Positions 19,771 to 31,201 are shown, counted from the stretch's first letter. The stretch: 64,000 nt of DNA from Jaminaea rosea (GCF_003144245.1 NW_020289977.1:124001-188000), one strand, 5' to 3'. A program made the numbers and translations. The notes: generated by a model not told the origin, from the letters alone.

Positions 19771-21694
19771 TCATCCTTCGGTCGTGCCACCTGAAGTCAC
19801 TACGGCTCCTCCCGTGTCCTCCCCAGCCTCAAGGTACAGATCCAAATGCCACCTGACAACCTTCGCAGCCACGTCGCGCCGAATCGCTTTCCTGCTCAAG
19901 TCCCGGCGCAGGGCGACGCAAGTGGACGTGTACGCCCCGTGGAAGAGGCGATCGAAGTCTTCTTCCTCCTCTTCGTCGCCTGCCCCTCCATCGTCTGTTG
20001 CGGTCGGACCATCCTCTGCGTCTTCTCCATCTTCGAGCCCGTCCGCATCTCCGGGATCTCGTCGCCGCTCTAGGCCGCGGCCAAGAAGCTGGTGCTGGAC
20101 GAGCTTTTTGATCACGCTGCGATTCTTGAGCTCGAGGGCGGTGTACCCTTTCGACGAGGACGCTGTCATTGCGGAGGGCGCCGCAAGAGTGGCCGAGGGC
20201 GGTGGCTCGGGCATTGGAGTAGGAGAGGCAGCTGAACGCCTTCGCTGAGTTGGCGGTGGCCGCGGCGGCTGAAGGGCGAGAGGCGGCGGGCGCGTGGGGA
20301 CGACAGCATTCGGCAGGCCAGCCACTGTAGTGCGGCGCCTCTTGGAAGGCGATAATAGATGCTCTGGGCCGCGTCTGCTGTTCGCCGCCACACTAGCTGT
20401 GGAGCGACGTTTCTCCCCTCTTCTTCCTGGCGTGTGATTGCCTCCTGTCATGCCGTGAGCAGCACTGCTGCTGCTGCTTTCCCCCCTCACTGATGTCGTC
20501 TTCGAACAGGCAGGCTCCTGCTGCTCCTGTGACGAGGAAGCCTCCATGACTGACGCGAGGCTGCGATCTCCTCCTCGGTCTGACGCGCTGCCTGACGATG
20601 ACCTGGCAGGCGGCAGCGGCGGCCGTGCAAGATTGGGTGCAGAAGCCGTCTTGCGCCATATGGTCGAACCTGACGCTGAAGCTGCGGTGGTGGATTCCTC
20701 TTCGCCCTCCCTCCTCGTCTTCTGTCGAGGGTCCTGCAGGGCAGCAGCAGCGGGGACGCGCGGCAGGGGATCGTCTGGTCTGAGACCTTGGCTCATCCCT
20801 CGAGCTTGTCCATTGCCAGCCGCGGCGGCTTTGCTACGCTTCTGCACCACCCTCCGGCCGACGACGACATCCAGTACCGAGTCTCCCTCTCCCATTCGTG
20901 CGAACAGCACCAGCTGGAGTGCAGCGCTTCGTCGCTCTACGAGGGGGAGAGGCGCCGCTGATTTGGATGCGTAGGAGCTCATAAAGGGATCTTGTGACTG
21001 CGATGCTGCGTCTGTCGTAACATTTCCGTCGATTGAGGTTGCGAGTAGGGTTGACGCTGTACCAGTCGAGAGCAGAAAGGCGGTCCTGTGACAGAAAGCG
21101 TCGGTCAGGCAGTCAGCATTCCCAGCTCGTAGAGTCTGCTTGCGACGCCCATCGACTCACCTGCTCCTCTCCTTCCCTTCATCAGACCAATCGTCCCCCC
21201 AGCAGAAGTTGCGCTCGAAGTAGGCAGCAGTCAGTGGCTCGTTAGGATCAATGAACCTGTGGGAGAGCGAGAGGCGGTCAGTCCGATTTCATCTCTTCGT
21301 ATGCATATCATTGCAAGACGTACATTTTGATCCTTCCACTAGCTTCAAGTCTCACATCACATCCTGCAGACGTGTTTGGCATGGTAGCCTCATCCACCTG
21401 CTCGATACCCAACGTGCTCCTTCCTCTGGCCATCTCCAACGCCAGGCAGATGTCAGCATCGTCTGCGCCGGCGCCTGCGGAGGTCGCTGCATTGTTGGGA
21501 GCTGCGAAGGGGTCGACGGTAGAGACAAAAGCCACACCTTTGAGTAATGTCCCGTCGATCAGGCGTAGAGGGCCACGATAGAGGAGGCGCGGCTTGGAGG
21601 CGCCTGATGGGGTGGCATGTGAAGAGGGAGAGGGGCGAGATGGCTGGCCAGTCGTGGAAGGCGAGCCTGCGGGCGTTTGCTGCGTTGAGATCAT
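19771..21694 (-). CDS. SLD7: Sld7-like DNA replication initiation factor
   Basis: Sld7 binds Sld3 and helps load Cdc45 at origins. Three exons on the minus strand, 21694-21324, 21256-21161 and 21085-19771, give about 593 residues. All splice sites keep the frame (GTACGT and GTGAGT donors, CAG acceptors). The N-terminal part has RLLYRGPLRLIDGTLLKGVAF, CLALEMARGRSTLGI, RIKM|FIDPNEPLTAAYFERNFCW, which resembles the Sld7 N-terminal fold. A disordered middle of some 300 residues follows. The end (about 470-575) has ALELKNRSVIKKLVQHQLL, GRGLERR, then TSTCVALRRDL and VVRWHLDLYL, the usual layout of the Sld7 C-terminal domain. The assignment is from remembered family motifs. The MUS81-like gene lies 265 bases upstream on the same strand. 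Confidence 0.68.
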
Positions 21695-21959
21695 GCCGCG
21701 CGGTACCAAGAATTGCACTATAGGCTAGATGAGGCAGAGGCAAGCATCGTTCGAAATCGTCGATGGTAAGATGCCACGAGTAGGGGAAGAAGGAGTGGAG
21801 AGCTGCATCCCAAGTCAGGTCAGGCAGGATCAGCGGACGGACGCGTCGACGCGCCGCCAGTCCGCCCGACCACTTTACGGGCTGCTTCGCCGCGACCGGC
21901 GGCGAAGAATGCTGTACGATGATGACGGCATGATGAAAGGTATGATTGCACAGAGAGCT

Positions 21960-23147
21960 TCATTCGCTATCGCTGCTCAGCTCGATTGTCTCAGTAGGCG
22001 CCCCTCTCCGGCAGCCTCTAGCGGGCACCTTAGTGGTCTTGGCCGCCCTTCCCTCTGCAGTGGCTGCAGACCTTGGCGGCAATTTCAGGGCTGCTCCCCT
22101 TCGAGAGCTTGTAGTGCTCTCATTTCCCCCTACAGCCGCCGCCGACGATGGCTGATTCTTCCGCTTTCTTGCTGCTGATGAGGCAGCGCCAGGTGTCCCG
22201 TGCAGTATATATTCGTACTCTGCGTCTATGTCGTTGCTCGCCGTCGAGGCATGTCGAGGAACACCACGGTCTGAGCTCTCTGCCAGCTGAGGATCATCCT
22301 GCTCGTCTTCCTCTCCCGACAGGGCCGACCCTTCATCTTCTCCTACCGCCTCATTCAGCTTCCCTTCCTCTTTGGCGATGCTTCTCGCCACCTCCAATCC
22401 TACCTCACTCAGACCGAACATTGCTGGCCTTCCCGTCTGCCACACCAAGTCGTGCTTGAGCAGCGTGCGCATCGTATCCCAGGCTGTTGAATAGGCCTTC
22501 CCTGCCCCACTTGCTGACGACGAGGACGCAAAGCGCGCTACAATCGAGTGCGTATAGGAGGAGCGACTGTACTTCTTGGCTGTGGATATAATGTCATCCT
22601 TGGAGAAGTGGGGGTGCAAGGAGGTGGAGGGCTCTTGCTGGGTGAGGAGCCAGAGGCCAATGAGAATGCCCCACCCTCCTGAGCGACGAGGTGGTGTGTA
22701 TGCTTTTGGCTTTGCTGATCCATCCTTCTTCGAGACTGCCTTGCGCTTCCTGATCGTGCTCTTGCCTGCCGATGTGCTGCTGCTGATTGCCCGCGATGTT
22801 GACGCTTCAGGTTCATCTTGCGCTTCCTCTCCCGCCGCATCGAGTGAGTCAAGCAGACTGAGGTCACTAGCGCGGCATTGCTTTGCTTGCGTCCGTTTGG
22901 CCTTGATTGTAGCTTCGCCTCCTCTGTCCCTCACTGCCTGGGCCAGCCACCTCTTGAGTCCGGGCGAGAAGCCATCGAGATCGCCAAGCGCCTCAACATC
23001 GTTCAGTGGTACCGGACAGGCACTGAGTGCTGCAATGGCGCGGGCATAGTGTGGTGCCGCCAGGCTTGAAGACGCCTTGAGCTGTTCATGCTGATGTTGA
23101 AGTAGCTCGAGGTAGAGGGCATTGCTGCCGCGCCCTCTAGCTGCCAT
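21960..23147 (-). CDS. MUS81-like protein without nuclease domain
   Basis: About 395 residues from the ATG at 23147 (context AAAATGG), uninterrupted. Residues 8-75 (NALYLELLQHQHEQL, HYARAIAALSACPVPLN, LDGFSPGLKRWL) match the helix-hairpin-helix domain that opens MUS81. Residues about 145-265 match the MUS81 winged helix: PRRSGGWGILIGLWLL, HFSKDDIISTAKKYS, YSTAWDTMRTLLKHDLVWQTG, GLSEVGLEVARSI. In MUS81 the ERCC4 nuclease (ERKxxxD) and a second hairpin follow. Here a disordered tail follows that ends TIELSSDSE, similar to a SUMO-interacting motif, and the next gene begins 265 bases on. No nuclease motif is visible anywhere on this strand nearby. It may be a shortened paralogue with a scaffolding or regulatory role, or the left part of a split gene. 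Confidence 0.75.
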   Translation of the reverse strand: MAARGRGSNALYLELLQHQHEQLKASSSLAAPHYARAIAALSACPVPLNDVEALGDLDGFSPGLKRWLAQAVRDRGGEATIKAKRTQAKQCRASDLSLLDSLDAAGEEAQDEPEASTSRAISSSTSAGKSTIRKRKAVSKKDGSAKPKAYTPPRRSGGWGILIGLWLLTQQEPSTSLHPHFSKDDIISTAKKYSRSSYTHSIVARFASSSSASGAGKAYSTAWDTMRTLLKHDLVWQTGRPAMFGLSEVGLEVARSIAKEEGKLNEAVGEDEGSALSGEEDEQDDPQLAESSDRGVPRHASTASNDIDAEYEYILHGTPGAASSAARKRKNQPSSAAAVGGNESTTSSRRGAALKLPPRSAATAEGRAAKTTKVPARGCRRGAPTETIELSSDSE

Positions 23148-23381
23148 TTTGACCTGATGGTGAGGTGAGGCTGAGCAGCGTGTTCCTCGAGCGACAGACG
23201 GCGACGGACCAAAGTGTTGATCTCTCTGTCCGCCTTGGGCTTCTCCTTTCCGCTCGCCCGCCCACGACAAACCGCGTTGCTCCGTTCCGACGAGACGCGA
23301 GCAATTAAATTGCCTTTCAAGGCTTCCCCACCCCCGGCGTCACTCCTTCTCGTCGTCCCAATCGCACCACTCTCTGCCGGC

Positions 23382-24170
23382 ATGTCATCATCCTCAGCCC
23401 AGGTCCTGCCTCACCAGAAGTCCTACCTGGATCTTCTCCTCGCATCGAACATCTTGGCGTTCAAGGGGCCCTACACGCTCAAATCTGGCCGCAAGTCTCC
23501 CTACTTCTTCAATGCGGGCCTCTTCAATTCGGGAGCCAAGGTGGCAGAGCTCGCAAGATGCTACGCCGAGGAGATTGTCAGGAGTGGGCTGCTAGGCGAG
23601 ACGAAGGAGGAGAGGGAGAATACCGTCCTGTTTGGACCTGCATACAAGGTGAGAGAAGCGCAGCCTTGCAAGACCTGCTCACTATGGCAGACTTCTGACC
23701 GGACCCTCTCGCACACGCAGGGCATCCCACTCGCAACCGGCGTCTCCCTCTCCCTTTCTTTGCCACCACACAGCCTCGACCTCGGATTCTGCTTCAACCG
23801 AAAGGAGAAGAAGGACCATGGTGAGGGTGGTACGCTGGTAGGCGCACCCATGAAGGGAAAGCGCGTCATCATCCTCGACGATGTCATTACGGCAGGAACG
23901 GCGATCAACGAGGCAGTTGACATCATCAAGGCCGAGGGAGGTCAACTTGTCGGGATCGTCATTGCGCTGGATAGGCAAGAGAAGGTCAAGGAAGGAGATG
24001 AGACCTCCGCTGTGGGCGCCGTCCAGCAGAGGTTGGGAACCAAGGTTGTGAGCGTGGTGAACCTGAATCAGGTCATTGCATTCTTGGAGGGTAAGGGTAT
24101 GAGCAACGAGGTCGAGGGCATGAAGGAGTACCGCCAGAGGTATGGCGTCGTGGAGCCCGCGAGTAAGTGA
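23382..24170 (+). CDS. URA5: orotate phosphoribosyltransferase
   Basis: Catalyses orotate plus PRPP to orotidine 5'-monophosphate, the fifth step of pyrimidine synthesis, in the cytosol. Two exons, 23382-23648 and 23721-24170, give about 238 residues, near the normal fungal size of 215-240. The N-terminal LKSGRKSPYFFNAGLF and TVLFGPAYK|GIPLATGVSLSLS are standard. FNRKEKKDHGEGGTLVG is the catalytic loop, and VIILDDVITAGTAI (about residues 138-151) is the PRPP-binding motif. The 72-base intron is a multiple of three and has no stop, so an unspliced message would add 24 residues between PAYK and GIPL, inside the active-site core. It is divergent from the MUS81-like gene, with 234 bases between the start codons. 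Confidence 0.95.
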   Translation: MSSSSAQVLPHQKSYLDLLLASNILAFKGPYTLKSGRKSPYFFNAGLFNSGAKVAELARCYAEEIVRSGLLGETKEERENTVLFGPAYKVREAQPCKTCSLWQTSDRTLSHTQGIPLATGVSLSLSLPPHSLDLGFCFNRKEKKDHGEGGTLVGAPMKGKRVIILDDVITAGTAINEAVDIIKAEGGQLVGIVIALDRQEKVKEGDETSAVGAVQQRLGTKVVSVVNLNQVIAFLEGKGMSNEVEGMKEYRQRYGVVEPASK

Positions 24171-24483
24171 TTGGAGGGAATAGAAAGATGTCATTCAAGA
24201 AACGGAGTGAAGTGAAGGAAAGGCGAAGGAGAGCGGAGAGAACGATGACGAGAACGAGACGAAGCGAGTGTTCGCTGCAGACAAGAGGATGCAAGGTCCA
24301 TGGCTTTCAGAGGCAAATTAGACTCCCTGCGAGCACCATGAGAGAGTGAAGATGCAAGCGGGCGTTGAGGATCCGGGTCGCTCGTACTGCTTTGACGACT
24401 GACCGTCTTCAGGTATAAGCCACCAGATGTGGCGCGGGATCCCGTTCATCGGGCTCACAGGGAGGCGCGGCCGCCGACTTCTT
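24171..24483. other. convergent 3' region
   Basis: Lies between the ends of the orotate phosphoribosyltransferase gene and the small minus-strand gene. Probably two 3' untranslated regions; nothing else seen. Confidence 0.4.
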
Positions 24484-25074
24484 TCAGAGATTTTTGACGC
24501 TCTTACACTTGGAGAGCTTTGGGCCCTTCTTCTTGGGCAAGACATCGATATCATCCTGAGGACGGTACTTTTGAGCCGGCAGAGAATCAGCGGCGACGTC
24601 GACCGCAGCTGTACTGTTTCCATTACCCCTGGAGTCGTACTGTGCTCCGACCCCTGGGCGAGGACACATGTCAAGCGACGTAGAAGGTAACGCAGCACCT
24701 GCTTTCCTGTTCAGGCCCTTCAGGTACTCCTCCTCCAGCTTGTCGTAACGGGCGCGAAGCCTCTGCTTCTCAGCGGCAGCCGTTGCGTCAGAGGCAGTCA
24801 TTTCCAAGACGGATGACAAGTCCGCTGGCGAGAGGTCAGAGGAGCCAGAGGGAGTCGAGGTGGCAGAGGAGTCAGAATTACCGGTGACGCTACTGACCAG
24901 GTCACTGTATTTGGGAAGCAAGCTACCATCCCCATCGGCCTTGGCAGCAGCGACAGCAGCCTCACGAGCAGATACGGGCTCGATTTCTCTGCTCTTGCCT
25001 TTCAGCTCCTTGGTCTTCTTGCGCGACTGGATCGAGAAGGCGCGCATCATTTCGAAGCGATCCCTGAGAGGCAT
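24484..25074 (-). CDS. small protein, function unknown
   Basis: About 196 residues from an ATG at 25074 in good context (ACAATGCC). No family recognised. The N-terminus MPLRDRFEMMRAFSIQSRKKTKELKGKSR is basic and possibly helical. A central Ser/Thr-rich stretch follows, then a short charged helix (AAAEKQRLRARYDKLEEEYLK) likely to form a coiled coil, and a basic C-terminus PKKKGPKLSKCKSVKNL that could be a nuclear signal. Only the helix and the basic ends look constrained. Intronless. Confidence 0.5.
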   Translation of the reverse strand: MPLRDRFEMMRAFSIQSRKKTKELKGKSREIEPVSAREAAVAAAKADGDGSLLPKYSDLVSSVTGNSDSSATSTPSGSSDLSPADLSSVLEMTASDATAAAEKQRLRARYDKLEEEYLKGLNRKAGAALPSTSLDMCPRPGVGAQYDSRGNGNSTAAVDVAADSLPAQKYRPQDDIDVLPKKKGPKLSKCKSVKNL

Positions 25075-28000
25075 TGTGTGGGGACGGCGTGGAGTGGGCT
25101 GAGTGGTGGTGGTTGTGGTGGTAGACGGCAAAGGTTATGCTTTTGGCTACAGTCGTGCCTTGGTAGCAACATAGGTGGTTACGAGACCTTCCCCACGGGA
25201 TCAGATGGGACATGTCTTACACCGCGTCATCCAAGAGGGGCCTCCCCTGCCTGTCACACCTTCTCGCGGTCTCACAGTCAGGCCCATGTCTTGCGCGCGA
25301 GCCCATATGCGGTGCTGTCTGATACATAGGCCCCGCTGATGTCTTGGTCGCGACGCAAGGTGAACAGACCCTTGACGCAGCGACCTTATAAAGCTCGAGA
25401 CCGCCGAGGCTGAGCAAGAGTCGTGACATCATTGCCATTCGAAGCGATACTTTCAGTCTCTCTTGAATACATGACCAGTCGTCTTTGGATCCATGGCCGC
25501 TTGATACGCTTGATAGTGGTCAAGGGAGTCGCTCGTCTGATTGAGGACGACTCCACTCCTCCCGTGGTAGTCAAAGCTCTCCTTTGACATCGTCTCCATC
25601 GTCATCGCCGCGGCTCATCGCCTTCATCCCTCGCCCTTTCTCACATGGACGCCGCGGCTCATCGATGAGCATCTCGCATTGGATGTCATCCGTTCCTGCC
25701 TATGGACCTGCACGCGCTTATCCAAGTGATCATGACGGGCATTTGATGACGTCGGGCGACGTTGCTTGGCAGTACATCGTACGCAGTCTGCGCATCCATG
25801 TCTTCTTATTCTCACGCACCTGGTCGTGCTCAGTGCGCCACGCAGTCCTGTACGGCAATCATTGGAACTTGTCGGAGGTCACTGACTCTGGATCGATTGG
25901 AGCCCGATGTCTCGCTCGCTCGCTGTCCTCGCCGTCATCATCGCTCACAACGCCGCATACCAACGCCTTTGTCCTTTGACCTTCGCCTCACCATCAACGC
26001 CGCCACCAGAAACACCTCCCGCTCCGACGATGCAAGCAAATGACTGTCCGACTGTTTAGCCGGACGTTGCCTTCGACGACACCGCGTCAATTTACGCACA
26101 GCTGCCGATTGCCGCTCGCTCCCCTTTCCTTGTTCTCACGACGCCTTTAGTCCCCCGCTCTGTCAAAGATATCAATCCCGTCACCGAGGTCCGCACATTC
26201 ATTCGAGCCAGTGGCTGCGCTGCGCTAATCCATCTCATTCCTCTACGCCAACAGGTTGCTTCGTATTTTTCTCATGCTCTTGCGCTGTGCATGCCGCCGC
26301 ATCACGTCAAAGCTGTCTAGATCCGTACCTTGTTCGCAGCTAGGTCCACGTCGAGGAACAGTAGAGTCCTGCGCGCTACGATGGCTACTCCAGCCTCGGT
26401 ACCTGCCCGCCGCTCGTCGCCATCACCTTGACGCCCAGACGGTGATTGATTGATTGAATGATGAGTAAATGAGCCGAGCATCGCCGCCCTCCTCCTTCAT
26501 CGTAATTTTGCCCCGCCCGCCCCTGATGGTCTGAGAGGATGCCCCGGTCACGCCGATTGGCTTTTCCCCCTCTGTCATTCTCCGTCGCTACCCAGGCGCA
26601 GTCTTTCAGCGCCTATCTTTGCTCACTCATCAGTCGTTGCGATTCGCTCACATACCGTCGATGAGCGGTGTCAGCAAGCGTCGGACGACAATAATGATCC
26701 CCATCAACGCCTCATCGCCTCCTGAGCTCCGCACGAGCAACGAGCGACGAGGCCTTTTTGCCCTGGCCGTTGAGTGCGCGCCCGAGTGGATGTCCGCGGC
26801 CTTCCTGCGCCGTTCCCGGAATCAGCGAGAGCGAGAGAGCAGCGCGGCAAGGAGCGAGCCTCGAGGAAGGAAAAAAGGGCGCTAGTCGAGCGCATCGACG
26901 CACCACTTGTTTCTCCCACGCCTCTGCGCATCAGCCCGCGCCTCTTGGTCAACCTCCTTCCCTACTTGTCCACTGCTCTCTTACCCTCCTCCTGTACATC
27001 GTCGGTCGGCCTTGGACCGGTGCCTTAGTAGCATTCATTCGCTCTGAATCGCTCAAACATCGCCAGGCAGCAGCCAAGAGCCGAAACAGAGGAGACTCGA
27101 GAAGACTCTCCATTGCTTGGTACGACGCAAGATCGCATCACGCAACACCACCCTGTTCCTCGCCTCGCCTCGACGCTTCGGCAGGCAGAGAAAGATCCCA
27201 TCCCAAAGGCATACAGTGCCTCCCGCTCCTCCGCCGCCGCCGCCGCGGCTCATCGCCCCCTGAGCTGCGATTCACGCACGAGAAGGAGGCAACGAACACG
27301 ACGACGACAGCCAAACGCGAGCTGTACAGCAAACGCCCATCTCGTTGCCCGATCGACCCTGCTTGGCTGCCTGATCGCCTCCGAGACACACACCGCCTCC
27401 TCCCCAAGACGAGCTCCGTGGATTCATCGTCGCTTCTATACGCCGCCCGGGGCTTGCATCGTCGCTCTGACGCCACAGCTCACCAAACACCCGCCTTTGT
27501 CGTCGAGAAATCGACGCCCGTTGTCGCAGCCTTTGTCCGCGTCCATAGCTCAACTGCATTGACGGGCATAGACTGCCGGTCTCAGTCTCCTCGTCGATTG
27601 CCGTCTTCTTCAGAAGCCGTCTGCTCCTCACGCGACGTACCTCTGCCTCGTTCGTCGTCGTCGCTGCCGCCGACCAGACGACGGACCACCCAGAAGGAGC
27701 GGAAATCCAAACGAGCGCACCGATTCGCCGAGCGATTCGAGGGGCGCCAAGTTGTCACAGCTTTGTCCGTCGTGCGCCCACGCCCAAAACGCCATCCGGT
27801 ACAACTTCCATCGCTCATCTCCGCCTGCTTGGATCATTGCACGTCGCCCCCCCCCCCTCTCTCGCGTCAATCCGCCTCAGGAGCTGCGTAGACTCTCCCA
27901 CGGTCCGCCAAAGGACGCTGGCCACCATCTGGAACGCATCGTGAGTCTTCTTTGCAAGTTGGGTGACCCAGCCCAGCGGTTCGTTGCGTACCTGCGCAGC

Positions 28001-28264
28001 ATCACACATCTCATAGACGTGAGAGATGGTTCGTGTACGACAAGAGAGCAAAACTGCTTTCGTTGACACGCACGCGCAAGAGGGCGCCATTGTTCGTTCG
28101 TCGTGCGAGGAGAGAGCGCTGCGACTGACCTGATGCCGACCGGCGTCGTCGCCCTTTCCCCGCCGCCCGCCTTGCCCACCCTCCCATTTTCAGACTAGTG
28201 CTAGCGTGAAGCTCCAGCTCCCTTTTGCAGCTCGAGCTCTTTGAGCGTCGTCCTCTCACAGACG
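25075..28264. other. 3.2 kb region upstream of Con7-like gene
   Basis: No supported gene. Open frames up to 377 codons occur (for example 26758-27891 on plus), but their translations are Arg/Ser/Pro-rich and without domains. The right part is probably a long promoter and leader of the Con7-like gene. A run of 11 C lies near 27847-27857. Confidence 0.4.
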
Positions 28265-30256
28265 ATGCTTTCCTTTCTTCCGAGCCAATCCTCTTCATTA
28301 TTTTCTCCTTTTGGTCGTCAGCGTCGTCTTTCCCCATTGTCAGACGTCGGCGGTCGCGCACATTGTACCACCGACGGCAGTAGCAGCGGTGGGCCCAGCA
28401 ACAGCACAGACCACAGCGTCAGCGGGGACGTCGACGGTCCAAACAAAGACGACGGCGTCCGCGGTCCTCTGCGCGAAGACAAAGGAGTCCCCGTCAGTGG
28501 TGCACACGACGACGTTGCGGCAGCCTCTGACGCACTCGAAGCTATGAGTCGCAATGGCAACGCCCGCGCCGATCAGGCCAATCAAGTTCCCCCTTCCGCA
28601 GGGTCGTCGTCAGCTTCGTACCCATCCCACGGCAGTGGCTCTGGCCTTTCACATCCCAATGGAGGGTCCGACTTTGTACCACTAGCTGGGCAGCATCAGC
28701 AAGGTGATCTCCCTCAACGATACGATGCGACTGCCTTTGCCGGCGTAGACGCATCAGCGCAGCGTCGAGCAGCTAACTATCCAGGCTACCCTACGTCTGT
28801 ATCCTATGAGCAACTTCCATCCTCGCAACTTCAGCACCTCACTCAGCATCAACTTCAACACCATTCCCAATACCACATGCAATACGCGGCGTCCAGCCAG
28901 TTTGCTCCGCCAGGTTACGCGTCTGCGCCAGAGGGTGTCGTACTCGGTCCTGACGGCATGCCTGCCGGCTCGCACATCATGTTTGGCCCCTCATCTTCAT
29001 CGACTCAGCCGTCGTATGGCCCACAGTGGGGTCAGGGAGCCTCAGCAGGAGGCATTAGCGGCGCGTCCACTTCGGGCGGAGATGGCTCGCAGCAGCAGGC
29101 TTACTATTCTGCTACTTCTCAGCAGGGGGGGGACGATGACCCAGAGGACGGCCACCGCAGTGCTTCGGGTCATCGTGCCTCTATCTCAGGCCCAGTCATG
29201 GCACCACACTACAATCCCGCGCCTCCCGATGGTCTTCAGCAGCCGCAGCAACAGCAGCATCAGCAAAACGCTGCCGGCATTGCCGTCACCGGACCTCCCT
29301 TTGCTGATCCCATCACCGCTTGGGCGGGCTCGTCCGGTGGAATTTCTCGTCCACACACAGCAGACGGCTTGTACGGCTCGACGTTTCTTGGCCCAAATGA
29401 TTTGCAAGGTCAGTCGAAGCTGGTCCCATCATGTTCCGAACAATAGCTGATTGACGCATCCACTGCAGGCGCCTACCATCCACACCACCAACCACCTCCC
29501 CACACAGGCTATAGAGATCGGGCCTACACTGGACCTAGCTACCCAGGCGCACACCTCGCCAGCTACCCTCAGTACCACCAAGGCTTCCAGAGCGCTTGGG
29601 GAGCCGGCAACACGTCCGCCGACTACTCGAGCGCTGGCTCCCTTACGCCGAGCGGCAGCGTGTCAGGCAGCGGCTACATCTCGCAGGGGCTGGGAGACGA
29701 GAGCATCAGTGGCGCACCGGCAAGTACAACTGGCTTGGGAGGGAGTGGGAGCAGCGGTCACCTCACACAGGGCGAAGGCAGCGGCACGGCGGGGCCCGAC
29801 GGGGAGCGCAAGAAGCGCCCGCGTAGGAGGCATGAGGAGATCGACCGCATGTACCGCTGCGGCTTCGAAGGCTGCGACAAGAGCTACGGCACGCTCAACC
29901 ATCTCAATGCGCACGTCGCGCTGCAGAAGCATGGAGCGAAGCGCACGCCGCAAGAGTTTAGGGAGATGAGGAGGGCGTGGAGAGCAAAGAAGAAGGAGGA
30001 TCACAGGAGGAAGGCAGAAGGAGAGGCAGCTCAGGCTGCTGCGCACGTGATGGTATCTAGGGTGGAGGATCCGATGAGTAGCGTCGGGCAAAAGGGCGTT
30101 GCTCCCCCGCCTTTCAGCGCTCGCCCACTTCCTCCGCCCCCGGGAGGCGTGCGCGACGGAGCGCCGGGATCGTCGTCTTACGCTGCTCTCACGTCAGGAG
30201 GAGCTGGGCCCTCGTCGGCATCTTCTTACCCGTACAATCCTGAGCGTCGTTACTAG
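28265..30256 (+). CDS. Con7-like C2H2 zinc-finger transcription factor
   Basis: Con7 controls morphogenesis, conidiation and cell-wall genes in ascomycetes; this is its basidiomycete relative by motif. Two exons, 28265-29408 and 29469-30256 (60-base intron, GTCAGT...GCAG), give about 643 residues. The diagnostic part is near residues 500-570: KRPRRRHEEIDRMYRCGFEG, then CDKSYGTLNHLNAHVALQKH and GAKRTPQEFREMRRAWRAKK. This is one C2H2 finger (Cys, Cys, His, His) with the RTPEEF and RKxWKxRKK extension of Con7. The N-terminal 480 residues are low complexity, rich in Ser, Gln, Gly and Pro. The start is the first ATG; a later in-frame ATG at 28544 is possible. A second acceptor 39 bases downstream of the one chosen would also keep the frame. 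Confidence 0.82.
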
Positions 30257-30802
30257 AAGAGCGTGGTGCACAAGGCCGCGCATAGCGCGCTCACAGTCGC
30301 GCACCCGCCGTCGTCGCTGCTGCTGCTACAGCTCTTTGCATCCATTGCATTCCATCGAGACAGACACCACTGTATACCAAGAATGAATTCTCGTCGTCGC
30401 CATGAACTGCTTGCTGCGTACGAGAGAAGACAGTGAGTCGGCCTGCGTGAGAGAGTGTGTGAAATGATGACGCAGTATTGCACACGTCGAGAAGAGAAGC
30501 CGAAAGCGAAAGGGCAAGGCAAGAAGGTGAAGAGCAAGAGGTGGCAGCTGTAGCTCCTTGCGACGCAACGCAAGGCAGCCACGCATCATAGCGTGCTGGT
30601 GCTCGAGCTGCTCAGTCGGAGGGATCAGTCAGGAGGGCGGCAGAGCGGCACTTTGGTATGAGTAGAAGCTCGTGATGATTTGAATGAGATCACCTCGATG
30701 TGGTGGCTAGCAGGGAGCCATAGCTAATGTTACAGGTAGATGGGAATGAACAAGCAAAAGAGAGAGAGGAAACAACACGAAGAGGGCGGTAGTGACCAAC
30801 GT
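30257..30802. other. convergent 3' region
   Basis: Lies between the Con7-like gene and histone H4, which end towards each other. No gene seen. Confidence 0.4.
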
Positions 30803-31201
30803 CTACGCGCCGAAACCGTAGAGGGTCTTTCCCTGGCGCTTGAGAGCGTAGACGACGTCGAGCGAGGTGACGGTCTTGCGCTTGGCGTGCTCAGTGTAGG
30901 TGACCGAGTCGCGGATGACCGACTCAAGGAAGAGCTTGAGGACACCGCGGGTCTCGTCGTAGATGAGGCCAGAGATACGCTTGACACCACCACGACGCGC
31001 GAGACGGCGGATAGCGGGCTTGGTGATACCCTGGATGTTGTCTCGCAAGATCTGTAGTGCGTGGGAATGTAATGTGTGAGTTGCAACTTCTCGTGGTGAT
31101 GCGATCCTCAGCGGGGCGCGCCCGGTGTGTGTGCTCACCTTCCTGTGGCGCTTAGCACCGCCCTTGCCGAGACCCTTGCCACCCTTTCCTCGTCCAGTCA
31201 T
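30803..31201 (-). CDS. histone H4
   Basis: Core nucleosome histone. Two exons on minus, 31201-31139 and 31051-30803, give 103 residues, exactly H4 length. The first exon encodes the tail to Lys20 ([20 protein letters not shown]). The second starts [20 protein letters not shown] and ends [10 protein letters not shown]. Residue 1 after Met is Thr rather than the usual Ser. The 87-base intron (GTGAGC...ACAG) sits right after Lys20, is a multiple of three and contains no stop, so unspliced message would still be translated with 29 extra residues. Divergent with histone H3 across about 950 bases. Confidence 0.98.
   Translation of the reverse strand: MTGRGKGGKGLGKGGAKRHRKVSTHTGRAPLRIASPREVATHTLHSHALQILRDNIQGITKPAIRRLARRGGVKRISGLIYDETRGVLKLFLESVIRDSVTYTEHAKRKTVTSLDVVYALKRQGKTLYGFGA

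Noticed and set aside
26758-27891. 377-codon open frame on plus strand upstream of the Con7-like gene
   Set aside because: Arg/Ser/Pro-rich translation without any domain, overlapped by equally long frames on the other strand; more likely leader sequence in GC-rich DNA.
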